Shown one piece after another: positions 34,513-42,959 of a stretch of DNA of 64,000 nucleotides. Origin of the DNA: Gemmobacter megaterium. GTDB taxonomy: Bacteria; Pseudomonadota; Alphaproteobacteria; Rhodobacterales; Rhodobacteraceae. The stretch lies in contig NZ_FTOT01000008.1 of NCBI RefSeq assembly GCF_900156815.1, positions 1 to 64,000 on the forward strand. The letters run 5' to 3'. Numbering within the stretch: the stretch's first letter is position 1; each line of letters begins with the position of its first letter. The translations under genes were made by a program, and so were the position numbers. The notes beneath the pieces were generated by a model. That model made no database searches. It had not been told where the DNA came from and saw nothing but the letters and a program-made list of their open reading frames with translations.

Positions 34513-36108
34513 TCAAGGTACCTGCGACGGGGCATGGCGGCGCTCGGCTTTACGTTCTCTTCCGATCGACTGCCCGACCGCCAGCACGCGATGCAGCAGC
34601 TGTGCAATCTGCATTGCTAGAAACGGCGGCACGGCGTTTCCGACCTGGACATATTGTTGTGTACGATTTCCCAGAAACAGATAATCATCTGGGAAGGTCT
34701 GCAGCCTCGCTGCCTCGCGGACAGTCAGGCTGCGGCACTGCATCGGATCGGGATGGATGAAGTAGTGGCCATCCTTGGAGATATGGCTCGTGACCGTGGT
34801 CGAAGCTTGGTCGGCCAGCTGGACCCGAAAACGGTCATTGAAGACGCCGCTGTGCCAGTTGCGGTGTTCTGGACTGAGTGCCAAGGGAAAATCGGCAGCC
34901 TTCGGGCTGTAGCCACGGACGGTGCCGAAAACGGCTGCGAACAGGTAGCGGCCGAGATCTGAAGCCATGTGCCCACGCGTCTCGTGCTGGGCAATCGCGC
35001 GCATGTTCGGCCGCTCGAGCCAACGCAGCAGTTCATCGTTCGAAGTGCCATAGCCGTCCTGCAACCATGACGCGACCCGAAGGCTCGGTGATTCGTCACT
35101 CAGTCCCCTTGAAACGCCAAGGAACGCTTCACGGAGCGCGCTGTCGTCCTTCCCCTTGCAGATGCCAGCGAGCAACTTCGCGGCGTCGGTGACCTCCCTT
35201 CGCCATGCAGCCACGTCATCGAGGCCGCGGCTGATGCCGCTGCGCAGGGCGGGCAACGTTCCAATTGCATCGCCGACTGTCCGCGCCATACCCAACACGG
35301 CGACCTCGGCATCAGCGGCCTTGCGCGCGAGGTCGGACCGGATCCCGACAATGATCACCCGATGGCGCCGCTGCGGAACTCCGAATGCCTCGGCGCGCAC
35401 GATGAAGTCCGCAGGCTGTGTCGCCTCTTGCAGGCTGGCCTTGCCATTCTGGATCCGGACGGCGCGCAGTTCGTATTGATGGCCGTGGCCAGTGCCGAGT
35501 GAGGACAGGTCCTCCATGAGCATCTCGAAGACAAGGCGGCTCTCGACCGTCGAGGACAGCATACCCTTGACGTTCTCCATCACGAAGGCGGCTGGGCGAA
35601 GCCTGTCGAGCACCCGGATGTACTCGCGAAACAGGTAATGCCGCGCATCCTCCTCGGGGACATAGCCGACCTTGCCCTTGGAGCGGGCGCGCCCCACCAG
35701 GGAATAGGCCTGACAGGGCGGGCCGCCGATCAGGATTGTGTCGTCGTATTTGTCCTTCAGCTCTACAATCGCACCATCGATGGCGCTTGCCGCATGCTCA
35801 GTGCCAAGCTCGAGCGCGCGGGCTTCGTCGATGGCATGCCGCCACGCCTCAGTGTCGACGGCTGACCAGTCCGGTTCGGAGGTAAGTCCTGCGTGGAAAT
35901 CGATGAACTGCTTGGGCAATGCATCATGACGCGCACGATAGTCGCGCAGGAACGCCCGTAGCGTAAGGGTCCGATGAGCGGATGCTTCCTTTTCGACCGA
36001 AATGCCGATCCGGAACGGCGCATGGCCGTCCTCCACGAGGGAAGCGAAGCCCTCGCCAAGTCCGCCGGGACCGGCAAACAGATCGACAATTCCGAAAGTT
36101 GAAGGCAA
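34513..36108 (-). CDS. C5-cytosine DNA methyltransferase of the defence island
   Basis: 531 aa with a TTG start at 36108, chosen because aggag lies 6 bases upstream; the longer frame to 36240 has no similarity and overlaps the Vsr gene. Motif I FAGPGGLGEGF is followed by motif IV GGPPCQAYS with catalytic C132, ENVKGML, QRRHRVIIVG, LTVREAARLQTFPDDY and QVGNAVPP. A large target-recognition region lies between motifs VIII and IX. It modifies cytosine and presumably protects host DNA from the adjacent nuclease complex. Converges with the AIPR operon and diverges from Vsr. Confidence 0.93.
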   Translation of the reverse strand: MPSTFGIVDLFAGPGGLGEGFASLVEDGHAPFRIGISVEKEASAHRTLTLRAFLRDYRARHDALPKQFIDFHAGLTSEPDWSAVDTEAWRHAIDEARALELGTEHAASAIDGAIVELKDKYDDTILIGGPPCQAYSLVGRARSKGKVGYVPEEDARHYLFREYIRVLDRLRPAAFVMENVKGMLSSTVESRLVFEMLMEDLSSLGTGHGHQYELRAVRIQNGKASLQEATQPADFIVRAEAFGVPQRRHRVIIVGIRSDLARKAADAEVAVLGMARTVGDAIGTLPALRSGISRGLDDVAAWRREVTDAAKLLAGICKGKDDSALREAFLGVSRGLSDESPSLRVASWLQDGYGTSNDELLRWLERPNMRAIAQHETRGHMASDLGRYLFAAVFGTVRGYSPKAADFPLALSPEHRNWHSGVFNDRFRVQLADQASTTVTSHISKDGHYFIHPDPMQCRSLTVREAARLQTFPDDYLFLGNRTQQYVQVGNAVPPFLAMQIAQLLHRVLAVGQSIGRERKAERRHAPSQVP

Positions 36109-36175
36109 ATCAGGCTCCTGACGAGTTTCATTCAGCCGGTGTATACCAGGTTCAGGGACGAAGACCAGGACGGAT

Positions 36176-36673
36176 ATGACCGATATCGTGGACCAGCAAA
36201 CCCGTTCCCGGATGATGTCGGGAATACGGGGAAAGAACACGAAGCCCGAGCTGGCTCTCAGGCGGGCATTGCACGCGCGCGGCTTTCGCTTCCGGCTTCA
36301 TTCCGGAAAGGTTCACGGGCGGCCGGACCTCGTTCTTCCGAAGCATCGCGCCGTGGTCTTCGTACACGGCTGCTTCTGGCATCGCCACGAGGGCTGTCGC
36401 TACACGACCAGCCCATCGACCCGGCCGGAGTTCTGGCAGACAAAGTTCGAGGCAAACATCGCTCGGGACAGCGCCGTGCGTACGACACTTCTGGAAGACG
36501 GATGGCGCGTAGCGACGATTTGGGAGTGCGCCCTGCGGAAGCCTACACAGATAAGCGCCACAACCGATCTTCTCGCAGCCTGGCTGCCCATGGCGCCTGT
36601 CACCATTGAGATCGGTGAGAGCGACATACTGCATGGCGGGATCATCGCCACCGGTGGGGATCGCGGCGGCTGA
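36176..36673 (+). CDS. vsr: Vsr (very short patch repair) endonuclease
   Basis: 165 aa. Residues include RSRMMSGIRGKNTKPE, GRPDLVLPKHRAVVFVHGCFWHRHEGC and RPEFWQTKFEANIARD, all family hallmarks, with the catalytic Asp in GRPDLVL and zinc-type Cys/His ligands in GCFWHRHEGC. Vsr nicks G:T mismatches produced by deamination of 5-methylcytosine, so it pairs logically with the divergent cytosine methyltransferase (67 bp apart). The C-terminal tail is slightly extended. It may also act in restriction with the MORC complex; that is inference. Confidence 0.93.
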   Translation: MTDIVDQQTRSRMMSGIRGKNTKPELALRRALHARGFRFRLHSGKVHGRPDLVLPKHRAVVFVHGCFWHRHEGCRYTTSPSTRPEFWQTKFEANIARDSAVRTTLLEDGWRVATIWECALRKPTQISATTDLLAAWLPMAPVTIEIGESDILHGGIIATGGDRGG

Positions 36674-36798
36674 ACGGTCAACTCGCGCTGCGCCGACCTA
36701 GATAATGTTCGATTTCAGTTCCTTTTCGAAGCGCGACCCTGAAATCGAAGTGTTCAGAAGGCAGGAGATTAACTGACGCTATTTCAATGGCTTCTGAT

Positions 36799-36975
36799 AA
36801 ATTCACCAAAGCGGCGCAGTCATCAGCTCCGGAGAATATCGGCCCTTAGAGACCGCTTTCGTCCCTCGCGGCACACGGACCGGTTAACAGCCTCTCCCGC
36901 ATAACCCTCGAAAACAACGAGAAAATCCGGCCGCAGCCGGATCGGGAGAACGCTTTCGCGAGGGCAAGTGGCGGA
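36799..36975 (+). repeat. 177-bp dispersed direct repeat, copy B
   Basis: Same orientation and length as 1766-1942; the last 82 bp (36894-36975) carry one mismatch in the loop of a 7-bp hairpin. It lies between the defence island and the first prophage gene. Sequences diverge beyond both ends. The GTG of the next gene (36968) falls within its last bases. The short gap 36674-36798 contains nothing else recognised. Confidence 0.8.
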
Positions 36976-37261
36976 CAGTGAGTCCGCCAATGACGCAATC
37001 AACAATAATAAAATCAATTACTTAGACCGAAATAGCGTATCAGAATGTGTATCAAATTGCGAATCAAATATTGGCCGCCAAATACCCTGTCGATTCTGCG
37101 GCAAAGCCCGGCGAATACTATATGACGATCTGACCTTTCCAGTACCAGGCCTCCGGCTGGCACCCTGCGAATGCATGGGCCTGAATGACGCACAGACCGA
37201 GCAGGTGATCGCCGCGTTGCGTGATCGTCCGAGGCATCCTGCTACGGGGATAGGCGAATGA
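36968..37261 (+). CDS. Small zinc-knuckle protein, first prophage early gene
   Basis: 97 aa with a GTG start inside the end of the repeat; a later start is possible. The C-terminal half has CRFCGKARRI and a second Cys pair LAPCECMGLND, suggesting a small zinc-ribbon. It overlaps the next gene by 4 bp (ATGA). The N-terminus is polar and asparagine-rich. Likely an early accessory protein of the prophage; function unknown. Confidence 0.6.
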   Translation: MADSESANDAINNNKINYLDRNSVSECVSNCESNIGRQIPCRFCGKARRILYDDLTFPVPGLRLAPCECMGLNDAQTEQVIAALRDRPRHPATGIGE

Positions 37262-37518
37262 TGCATCAGGCCGAGGCTATCCTGAACGCGCATCTGCGCG
37301 ATCCAAGCAGCACGGTTGCCAGCGTGGGTGTCTGCTACGCGCTGTGCATCGGAGCCCGCCCACAGTTCAGCCCGGCAGAATGGCTCCGCATCCACGACGC
37401 CATTCGTGCGCGGTTCAATCCGAAAGACCACGCGGCATGGCTCAAGTTGCGCAACAGGATCAACGGAGCCGGATGGCGACTCGTGGGGGCGGTGATCCAG
37501 GGGGACGAAAATGGCTGA
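37258..37518 (+). CDS. Small phage early protein
   Basis: 86 aa, starting MMHQAEAILNAHLRDPSS. It is Cys/His-poor with helical segments (AEWLRIHDAIRARFNPKDHAAWLKLRNRIN). It overlaps the preceding gene and is followed after 39 bp by the next. No recognised domain. Confidence 0.6.
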   Translation: MMHQAEAILNAHLRDPSSTVASVGVCYALCIGARPQFSPAEWLRIHDAIRARFNPKDHAAWLKLRNRINGAGWRLVGAVIQGDENG

Positions 37519-37557
37519 CCCCCTGAAAACCTGTGCCGACAAATATGGAGACGAAGA

Positions 37558-38046
37558 ATGACCCACCCCGTCAACCCCACCCCCGAGGACATCGCGGCGC
37601 TGCTGGAAGAACTGCGCACAATCGGGTGCCATGCGAACGGCGACGCGCGATGCACCTGTGGGATCGGACAGAATGCCGCTGATCTGATCCAATATTTGAT
37701 GACCGAACGCGACGAGGCCCTTCGTCGCGCTGAACGATCAGAGCGCAACGAGGGGTGCAGAGAGGTGGCGGATATGCCGGGATGGCGCGCCATCGAGAGC
37801 GCGCCAGGGGTGAATGACGGGGAGTTCCTGATTGTCGGAATGAATGACAACGGCCCCGGCCACCCGAAAATATGGGATTACGCTGTGGTCTGGCGAGAAG
37901 CCGGCGGGTTCGGGATGGGTGTTGATGAAGATGGGGGGAGCGTGCCCCCATTCATTGAGGAAATCACCCACTGGATGGCGTTGCCGACGCCCCCATCAGG
38001 CTATAACGCCATCCTCGCAACGCAGGATCCGAAGGTAGAGGAGTGA
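37558..38046 (+). CDS. DUF551-like phage early protein
   Basis: 162 aa. The C-terminal half, from GWRAIESAPGVNDGEFLIVG to EEITHWMALPTPP, is the DUF551 pattern known from phages and plasmids. The N-terminal part has an MTHPVNPTPEDIAALLEELR helix and a CTCGIG Cys pair. A 45-aa gene overlaps its stop by 4 bp. Function unknown. Confidence 0.75.
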   Translation: MTHPVNPTPEDIAALLEELRTIGCHANGDARCTCGIGQNAADLIQYLMTERDEALRRAERSERNEGCREVADMPGWRAIESAPGVNDGEFLIVGMNDNGPGHPKIWDYAVVWREAGGFGMGVDEDGGSVPPFIEEITHWMALPTPPSGYNAILATQDPKVEE

Positions 38047-38180
38047 CTGGCAACATCGAAAAGGCGGCCTGGATCATATTCTACGGAATTGCCCTGCACG
38101 GATGCTTCTCAAACGTGCAAACCGTCAGGATCAAGGCCGCGCCCTCGCTTGTGCCGATCAAGGTGAGAGTCGTGCCATGA
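38043..38180 (+). CDS. Tiny membrane protein (45 aa) linked by overlapping start and stop
   Basis: GTG start overlapping the DUF551 stop (GTGA) and a stop overlapping the next ATG (ATGA), so three genes are chained. The stretch AAWIIFYGIALHGCF could be a single membrane helix; the C-terminus is basic (VRIKAAPSLVPIKVRVVP). It is too short to classify, but the double overlap argues for translation. Confidence 0.5.
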   Translation: MTGNIEKAAWIIFYGIALHGCFSNVQTVRIKAAPSLVPIKVRVVP

Positions 38181-38515
38181 GCAGGCTAGTGAAACCCGGT
38201 CCGATGCTGGATCGTTGCTATTGGGCAATGGGGGAGGATGGGTTCTCCATCCTCATTCCCGGCTGCTGGAACCGGGTGCATGATCCCGACGCCGCCTGTA
38301 CCTGCGGGGAATGGGACGAGGATACAGCACGTGAAACGATCCGCGGGCTGGAACGCCATGTCTATGCTGTTCGCCACGAGAACGAAAAGCTGCGCGCCAT
38401 CCTGCGCAGGGCTGGCATCCCCGATCCGACGCGGCAGTACGATTGGAAGGCGGAGAACGCCCGGCAGCGCAGGAGGAGGATGCATCTCTCCATCAACGGT
38501 GAGGATTGCGGATAG
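38177..38515 (+). CDS. Phage early protein with Cys pair
   Basis: 112 aa from ATG 38177, coupled to the preceding small gene; the frame opens further upstream, but that part overlaps the other frame. It contains CWNRVHDPDAACTCGEWDEDTARE and a helical region with ERHVYAVRHENEKLRAILRR that could be a coiled coil. The pattern suggests a small phage regulator or helper. No family is recognised. Confidence 0.6.
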   Translation: MSRLVKPGPMLDRCYWAMGEDGFSILIPGCWNRVHDPDAACTCGEWDEDTARETIRGLERHVYAVRHENEKLRAILRRAGIPDPTRQYDWKAENARQRRRRMHLSINGEDCG

Positions 38516-38669
38516 GCGGGTAGGGAGGCGTTGTGGCCTTCACTGCCCTATTGACTACGCTCCGCATGGTGATGATGATTATATGCGAGATATGGACGAT
38601 GGACGTAGGATCAAAAGGTGGGGGGACGACTTCGAATTCGCGACGTCATGTACCGACTGTCCGGATTAA
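38499..38669 (+). CDS. Possible small Cys-pair protein (56 aa)
   Basis: A GTG-started frame reading RRCGLHCPIDYAPHGDDDYM and ending FATSCTDCPD. Two CxxC-type pairs suggest a small metal-binding protein. The start overlaps the end of the preceding gene by 17 bp and lacks a close ribosome site, so start choice is uncertain. Confidence 0.4.
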   Translation: MRIADRRVGRRCGLHCPIDYAPHGDDDYMRDMDDGRRIKRWGDDFEFATSCTDCPD

Positions 38670-38730
38670 ATTCAGTATAAATTCACGTACCCTAAAAGGT
38701 TGGCATCGACAGAGATCGTAGGAGGAATAC

Positions 38731-39015
38731 TTGAAAATATTGTCTATAGGCGCGATTTACCTCATCTCCGTCACCTCCATTTCTGCGGCTAGTTGGCAAT
38801 TGAAGCAATGTAGTGACTTCGCTCCTGAGATTATTGGTGTTGGTGAGAAGCTTGACGCTATCATTGATCAAGCCATCGATCTCACTTTGTCACAAGGCGT
38901 TGACATCAAGTATGTCAACGATATCTCAATGTCGGCTATGATCATTGATGACGAACTTACAAAAATTGTAAATTCAATACACCAGTTGTGTGCTGCTGTC
39001 GCAGAAGCCGAATAG
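38731..39015 (+). CDS. Small secreted protein of the prophage cargo
   Basis: 94 aa with a TTG start and a strong ribosome site (aggagg five bases before). The N-terminus MKILSIGAIYLISVTSISA is a signal peptide. The mature part is acidic and helical (VGEKLDAIIDQAIDLTLSQG) with two Cys. GC content is noticeably lower than neighbouring genes, indicating recent acquisition. Function unknown; it could be a periplasmic moron product. Confidence 0.65.
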   Translation: MKILSIGAIYLISVTSISAASWQLKQCSDFAPEIIGVGEKLDAIIDQAIDLTLSQGVDIKYVNDISMSAMIIDDELTKIVNSIHQLCAAVAEAE

Positions 39016-39383
39016 TTTTCAATTCGATCTGAAGTTATTGTGGCATGGGAGAGAGGTTTCGAGGGTAATAGACTATCTGACGGCATTGTAGCGCCGGCCG
39101 AGAACTGGAAGCACTATGTAGGCGAGCGCGCTAAACGGCTGCCGGAATCCAGCAAACTGAAGAGCCAAAACCCCATCCGGTACCTTAACTGCTGAGCTGC
39201 TCTATGGGCGAGGATTACGAGGGGCAGGACATATTCTCGGCCACGCCTTCTGCTGCAAGAGCAGAAGGATTGCTCTCAGAGGGGGGGCTGCCGCCTGATT
39301 TGGAGTGCATAACTTGAACATATGACCGCTTGGAAGTACGTTAATAGCCAGAGGCCCGATACCTTAAGCAGAGCGGAGCAAAA

Positions 39384-40229
39384 TTGGCTGACATCGTTCT
39401 CGGGCACGCTACATCGTGCATTTATTGTGATAATGTTGAGGATGCGCGCACCAAGGAGCACCTCATTGCCGCCAGCCTAGGCGGTCGTTTTGTAGTTGAG
39501 GCAGCGTCGTGCTCGGCTTGTTGCCGATGCACTTCCTTACTAGAGCTCGGTGTGAGCCGTCGCATCTTTCACTTGGCTCGAGCATTTTACAAAATGCCCA
39601 CTCGGCGCCCCAAGGAGTATCCGAAAACGGTCGCCGTGAATGTCCTCTTCGGTAAATATGGCCCAAAGAGGGAGGTACTGGTACCCCTATCGGACGCGCC
39701 AATTGTCATTGTCGCTCCGATTTACAGGACGGACAACAAGAAAGATGCTGAGGGGAGAATCTGGTCTCTCGGCCAGCTTGAAGTGACGCAGATCGACAGA
39801 GAGAGATTTCATGGAAGGGTAGACGCGATCCTGAGGCGGTACAAGGCGCACAGCGTCACCATGGAATCTCTTCCATTTAAAGTCAATGGGGACTTCGAGC
39901 GAACCATATGGAAAACTGCCTATGGATTCTTCTGGTTAACAGATCGAGATAGCCTAGAGGCGTCTGCGGCAAAGGCGTTCATTTTCGGGACGACTGAATT
40001 GTACCAAGTGAGGGGCAATGAAATTTACTATCAGGATATGTTTTCTAGGAAGAGGCAAAAGCTATTGGGACATCGGGCTGCCGCGGCAGTTTACACCATG
40101 GAGGAGGAGAACCATTCGCACCTGTACTGTGAGATGAACTTCTTCGAGAAGCTGGGCCTCCCGCTTTACTATTGTCGCATCCTCAATGCGTCCGGCCAGC
40201 CATTTGAGCGTGTAAACTTCATCGACTAG
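39384..40229 (+). CDS. HNH-type nuclease-like protein in prophage cargo
   Basis: 281 aa, TTG start. The N-terminus has CIYC (12-15), TKEHLIAASLGG and then CSACC, the spacing of HNH nucleases with an EH-I-x-x-SLGG core. The remaining 220 residues are an unrecognised domain rich in aromatic residues. AT-rich and isolated, it resembles a moron or small defence gene. The region 39016-39383 upstream includes a possible 51-aa frame (GTG 39040 to 39195), not called as a gene. Confidence 0.7.
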   Translation: MADIVLGHATSCIYCDNVEDARTKEHLIAASLGGRFVVEAASCSACCRCTSLLELGVSRRIFHLARAFYKMPTRRPKEYPKTVAVNVLFGKYGPKREVLVPLSDAPIVIVAPIYRTDNKKDAEGRIWSLGQLEVTQIDRERFHGRVDAILRRYKAHSVTMESLPFKVNGDFERTIWKTAYGFFWLTDRDSLEASAAKAFIFGTTELYQVRGNEIYYQDMFSRKRQKLLGHRAAAAVYTMEEENHSHLYCEMNFFEKLGLPLYYCRILNASGQPFERVNFID

Positions 40230-40469
40230 CCAGCAAGATTAGCTGATAGTTGTTCCCAACGGCATCGCATACGTTCTTATCATCTTGTCGTCCCGACCCA
40301 GCGCAAGTTTTGCCTAAGACCTGGTCCGCTTCCTTCGCATCCGAGTTACTTTTGACCGTCACCTCAGGGCTCCGAAGGGCGATTCCGTGGAAATTGCGTG
40401 AATGACTGACTAGAGGATGCTGCGGCGCCACAACTGCAGGGTGGATGAACTTCATTTCTAGGCCGAACT

Positions 40470-41090
40470 CTACCCATGAAGATCAGGTTCCAGCAGCCCC
40501 TCCCCCTCGTCCCCGATCCCGAACCGTCGCACTGGATGATGCCGCACCCGCGCCTCAGCGCCAAGCGACAGATCGTCCGCCCCACCCAGCCAAGCCTCTC
40601 GCTCGTTGGTATCAAGGATCACAGGCATCCTGTCGTGGATCGGTTCAACACTGTCATTCGCGGCACGGGTCATGATGGTGCAGGTCAGCAAGTCGCGCCA
40701 CTGGCTGATCAGGCCGGCGAACCACAGGGTGGCCTCGTTGCCATCTGACTGGAACAAATGCGGCTGCTTGGGCGTCTTGTCGCCCGTCCATTCATAATAC
40801 CCGCCTGCCGGGATCAGGCACCGACCATTCCGCCATGGGCCGCGAAAACTCGGCTTGTTGGCGGCCTCCTCGATCCGGGCGTTGATCGTGGCCGCCTTCC
40901 AGTCCTTCATCTCGCCGCGGTGCCATGCCGGGATCAGCCCCCAGCGCGCCCAGACCAGTTCCCCGTTGAGCAGCACATAGACGTCCTGCGTCGGCTTGAC
41001 GTTGAACCGGCGCGGGATCGGGTTGATCTTGATCTGCGACATGTCGAATTCTGTGTTGCGCAGGTTCGGGTCCACATAGCGCCCGCACAT
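40470..41090 (-). CDS. SRAP/YedK SOS response-associated peptidase-like protein
   Basis: 206 aa starting MCGRY, so the catalytic Cys is residue 2 after Met removal. The family motifs NARIEEAANKPSF, CLIPAGGYYEWTG and PIHDRMPVIL are all present. SRAP/HMCES proteins form a covalent link to abasic sites in single-stranded DNA and protect replication forks. The frame opens upstream of 41090 but lacks similarity. It is inserted among prophage genes on the opposite strand. The 240-bp gap 40230-40469 holds no recognised feature. Confidence 0.93.
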   Translation of the reverse strand: MCGRYVDPNLRNTEFDMSQIKINPIPRRFNVKPTQDVYVLLNGELVWARWGLIPAWHRGEMKDWKAATINARIEEAANKPSFRGPWRNGRCLIPAGGYYEWTGDKTPKQPHLFQSDGNEATLWFAGLISQWRDLLTCTIMTRAANDSVEPIHDRMPVILDTNEREAWLGGADDLSLGAEARVRHHPVRRFGIGDEGEGLLEPDLHG

Positions 41091-41172
41091 GATCTGCCCT
41101 CCCGATTCCTCATGCACCCTAGCACAGCGGATGTGATTTCCAGAATCGCAGGACGTTCCGCATACGTTCTTT

Positions 41173-41391
41173 ATGGTACTGGAGCGTGGAAGCTGGAAGG
41201 TTAGGGTTGCTTGTCGCGGTTGCGGCAAGCGTGTGGTGTTGTGGCTGGACGATATCCCGCTGTGGCTTCATGGTATGGGGTCGATCACCGAAGAGGGGCT
41301 TGCCCGGATGCGATGCCAAAACTGCGGCCAGACCCACCCTCGCACTGAGGTCTACTGGGCACAGGGGGCCTTCAAGGCACCAAAGCGATGA
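41173..41391 (+). CDS. Small zinc-ribbon protein
   Basis: 72 aa with CRGCGKRVVLWLDD and MRCQNCGQTHP, two CxxC pairs in a short alpha/beta protein resembling phage zinc-ribbon proteins. It is divergent from the SRAP gene by 82 bp and so may share a promoter with it. Function unknown. Confidence 0.6.
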   Translation: MVLERGSWKVRVACRGCGKRVVLWLDDIPLWLHGMGSITEEGLARMRCQNCGQTHPRTEVYWAQGAFKAPKR

Positions 41392-41835
41392 GGGAGTTGT
41401 CGCGCCGTGGCCATTTTGGATCTCCTATCTTGCTGCCATGCAAGCACCCCAACCGGCAGTATGGCTGGAAGGCACACAGGGTCCGCCTGGTGCTGCGCGG
41501 AGGGTGGCGTAGGTTCCGAAGGGCGGCAAGCGGGCGGCGAGTCTGCATCATAGGCTACATCACAAGCAGACGCCCGATCGCGCTGGCCGAACAGTTTGAA
41601 GAGTCGTCAAAAGGAGCCAATCAGGGACTTTCAACGACACCGTAATGAACCGCAGTCTTCGCTCGCACGACTGAAAAGCAGATACCAACTGGCAGGACCG
41701 CGCTGTGCTTGCCGGAGGGAACTCGATATGGACTTGCAAAGCCCGAAGTACTCTGGTGAGGTAACGTCAATCAATCCTGACGCTGATCAGCAACCATACC
41801 TAAAGTAGGTCCTGTAACGTCATTTGGGAGAAATA
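41392..41835. other. Region without a supported gene
   Basis: About 440 bp. A frame from 41388 overlaps the preceding stop, but its composition (high Arg/Ser) is not convincing. Nothing else was recognised. Confidence 0.5.
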
Positions 41836-42384
41836 ATGTATTTGATCGTTGTAATTTTGAATGTGGCGGTCTTGATCCTTGCCCTGCTTGGCCTCTCCGC
41901 GCGCAGAGGGAGAAGTAAGATATATTTGGCGCAGTTGGACCTAATATCCTATATACTCACATCTGCAACAGTTTTAATGCTTGTTATGGCGACACAAGGA
42001 CAGATTAACCAAATCTTCATTGATGCGACTGGCAAAGACAAGGACTTATTTTATTCACGCGCTGAGCTTTATCTGTTCTTGGAAGAAGGATGTGGCCGCG
42101 AGCCCGAGTGTGCCGCAGTGAAACGTGAAATAGTAGCCATTGCTAACCCTAGGGGTATTTCCAAGTCACCATCGCGGGTTAATTCAGATGTGAGTCGCAT
42201 TCCTGAACTCGCCGCACGCGTTGCGCATTACAATTCCGCGTTCGATCAGAGGAATGCGCGGGCAAATATTCTATTCTTTAGTCTTGCATTCTGGATTTCA
42301 TCCGCTGCGCTCTGCGGTGTGGTAATTGGGATATGGCGACGTACTCTTGTGTTAAGAGAGGCTATTGCAGATCAAAAGACTTAA
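41836..42384 (+). CDS. Two-helix membrane protein of the prophage cargo
   Basis: 182 aa from ATG 41836, with gggag five bases upstream. It has hydrophobic helices at about 3-22 and 35-55 and another near 145-167, separated by a soluble region that includes YLFLEEGCGREPECAAVKREIV with two Cys. It is AT-rich relative to the phage genes. No known family; a membrane superinfection-exclusion or effector role would be speculative. Confidence 0.6.
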   Translation: MYLIVVILNVAVLILALLGLSARRGRSKIYLAQLDLISYILTSATVLMLVMATQGQINQIFIDATGKDKDLFYSRAELYLFLEEGCGREPECAAVKREIVAIANPRGISKSPSRVNSDVSRIPELAARVAHYNSAFDQRNARANILFFSLAFWISSAALCGVVIGIWRRTLVLREAIADQKT

Positions 42385-42959
42385 GCGCCAGGTGGCAACA
42401 ACAAAACAGCATATTCTACGATGCCCGCATAATCACCTTGCCAGCGGATCACAGAGTTCTGATGGCCGGTCGCACTCTGGCCCTGACGGCTCCTCTGCCG
42501 GAACTGCTAGCAGTAGCTCCATCTCCATCGCTAGCATGTCGGCCGGGTTCTGCTGCGTGCCCGATGAACGGGGGCTTTGGGGCGCGTGACGAAGAAGCAT
42601 CTTGACAGTGCGACAGTAGGCTTCGGGCTGCCTATGTCTATGGGCCCAGACCAGTACAAAGTGCGGTTTCCGGGCTTTCGCCACATCTGCGAGAGGCTCC
42701 TGTCAGATAGGAATAAGCGGCCATTCACGGCCCTGTCACGAGAACACCGATGCCGCAAAGGCCATTAAGGCTAGCTTGTCGTGCCTAAGTCCTACTGATT
42801 ACGCTTGTAGGGAGTGAGGGTGAAGCCCTAAGCTCAATTTTAGGGTATGATGTCGTGGGGGCAGAATAGTCCGTTTGCGGCAATAGCAAGAGGTTGTACG
42901 GTAGAATTTGGGTTGCATCATGCCTTCAGAAGCAATCCGCAAACTTTGAGGATTTTGAC
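42385..42959. other. Intergenic stretch in prophage cargo
   Basis: About 575 bp with only short frames and no domain. I see no gene that I can support here. Confidence 0.5.

Noticed and set aside
36799-36975. Reading the repeat as the prophage attL
   Set aside because: The other copy lies next to unrelated chromosomal-like genes and no integrase is adjacent to the prophage end in view; kept as an open finding only.
39040-39195. 51-aa frame before the HNH-like gene
   Set aside because: No ribosome site and no recognised features; possible but unsupported.
41388-41645. 85-aa frame overlapping the zinc-ribbon gene stop
   Set aside because: Arg/Ser-rich composition, no family likeness.
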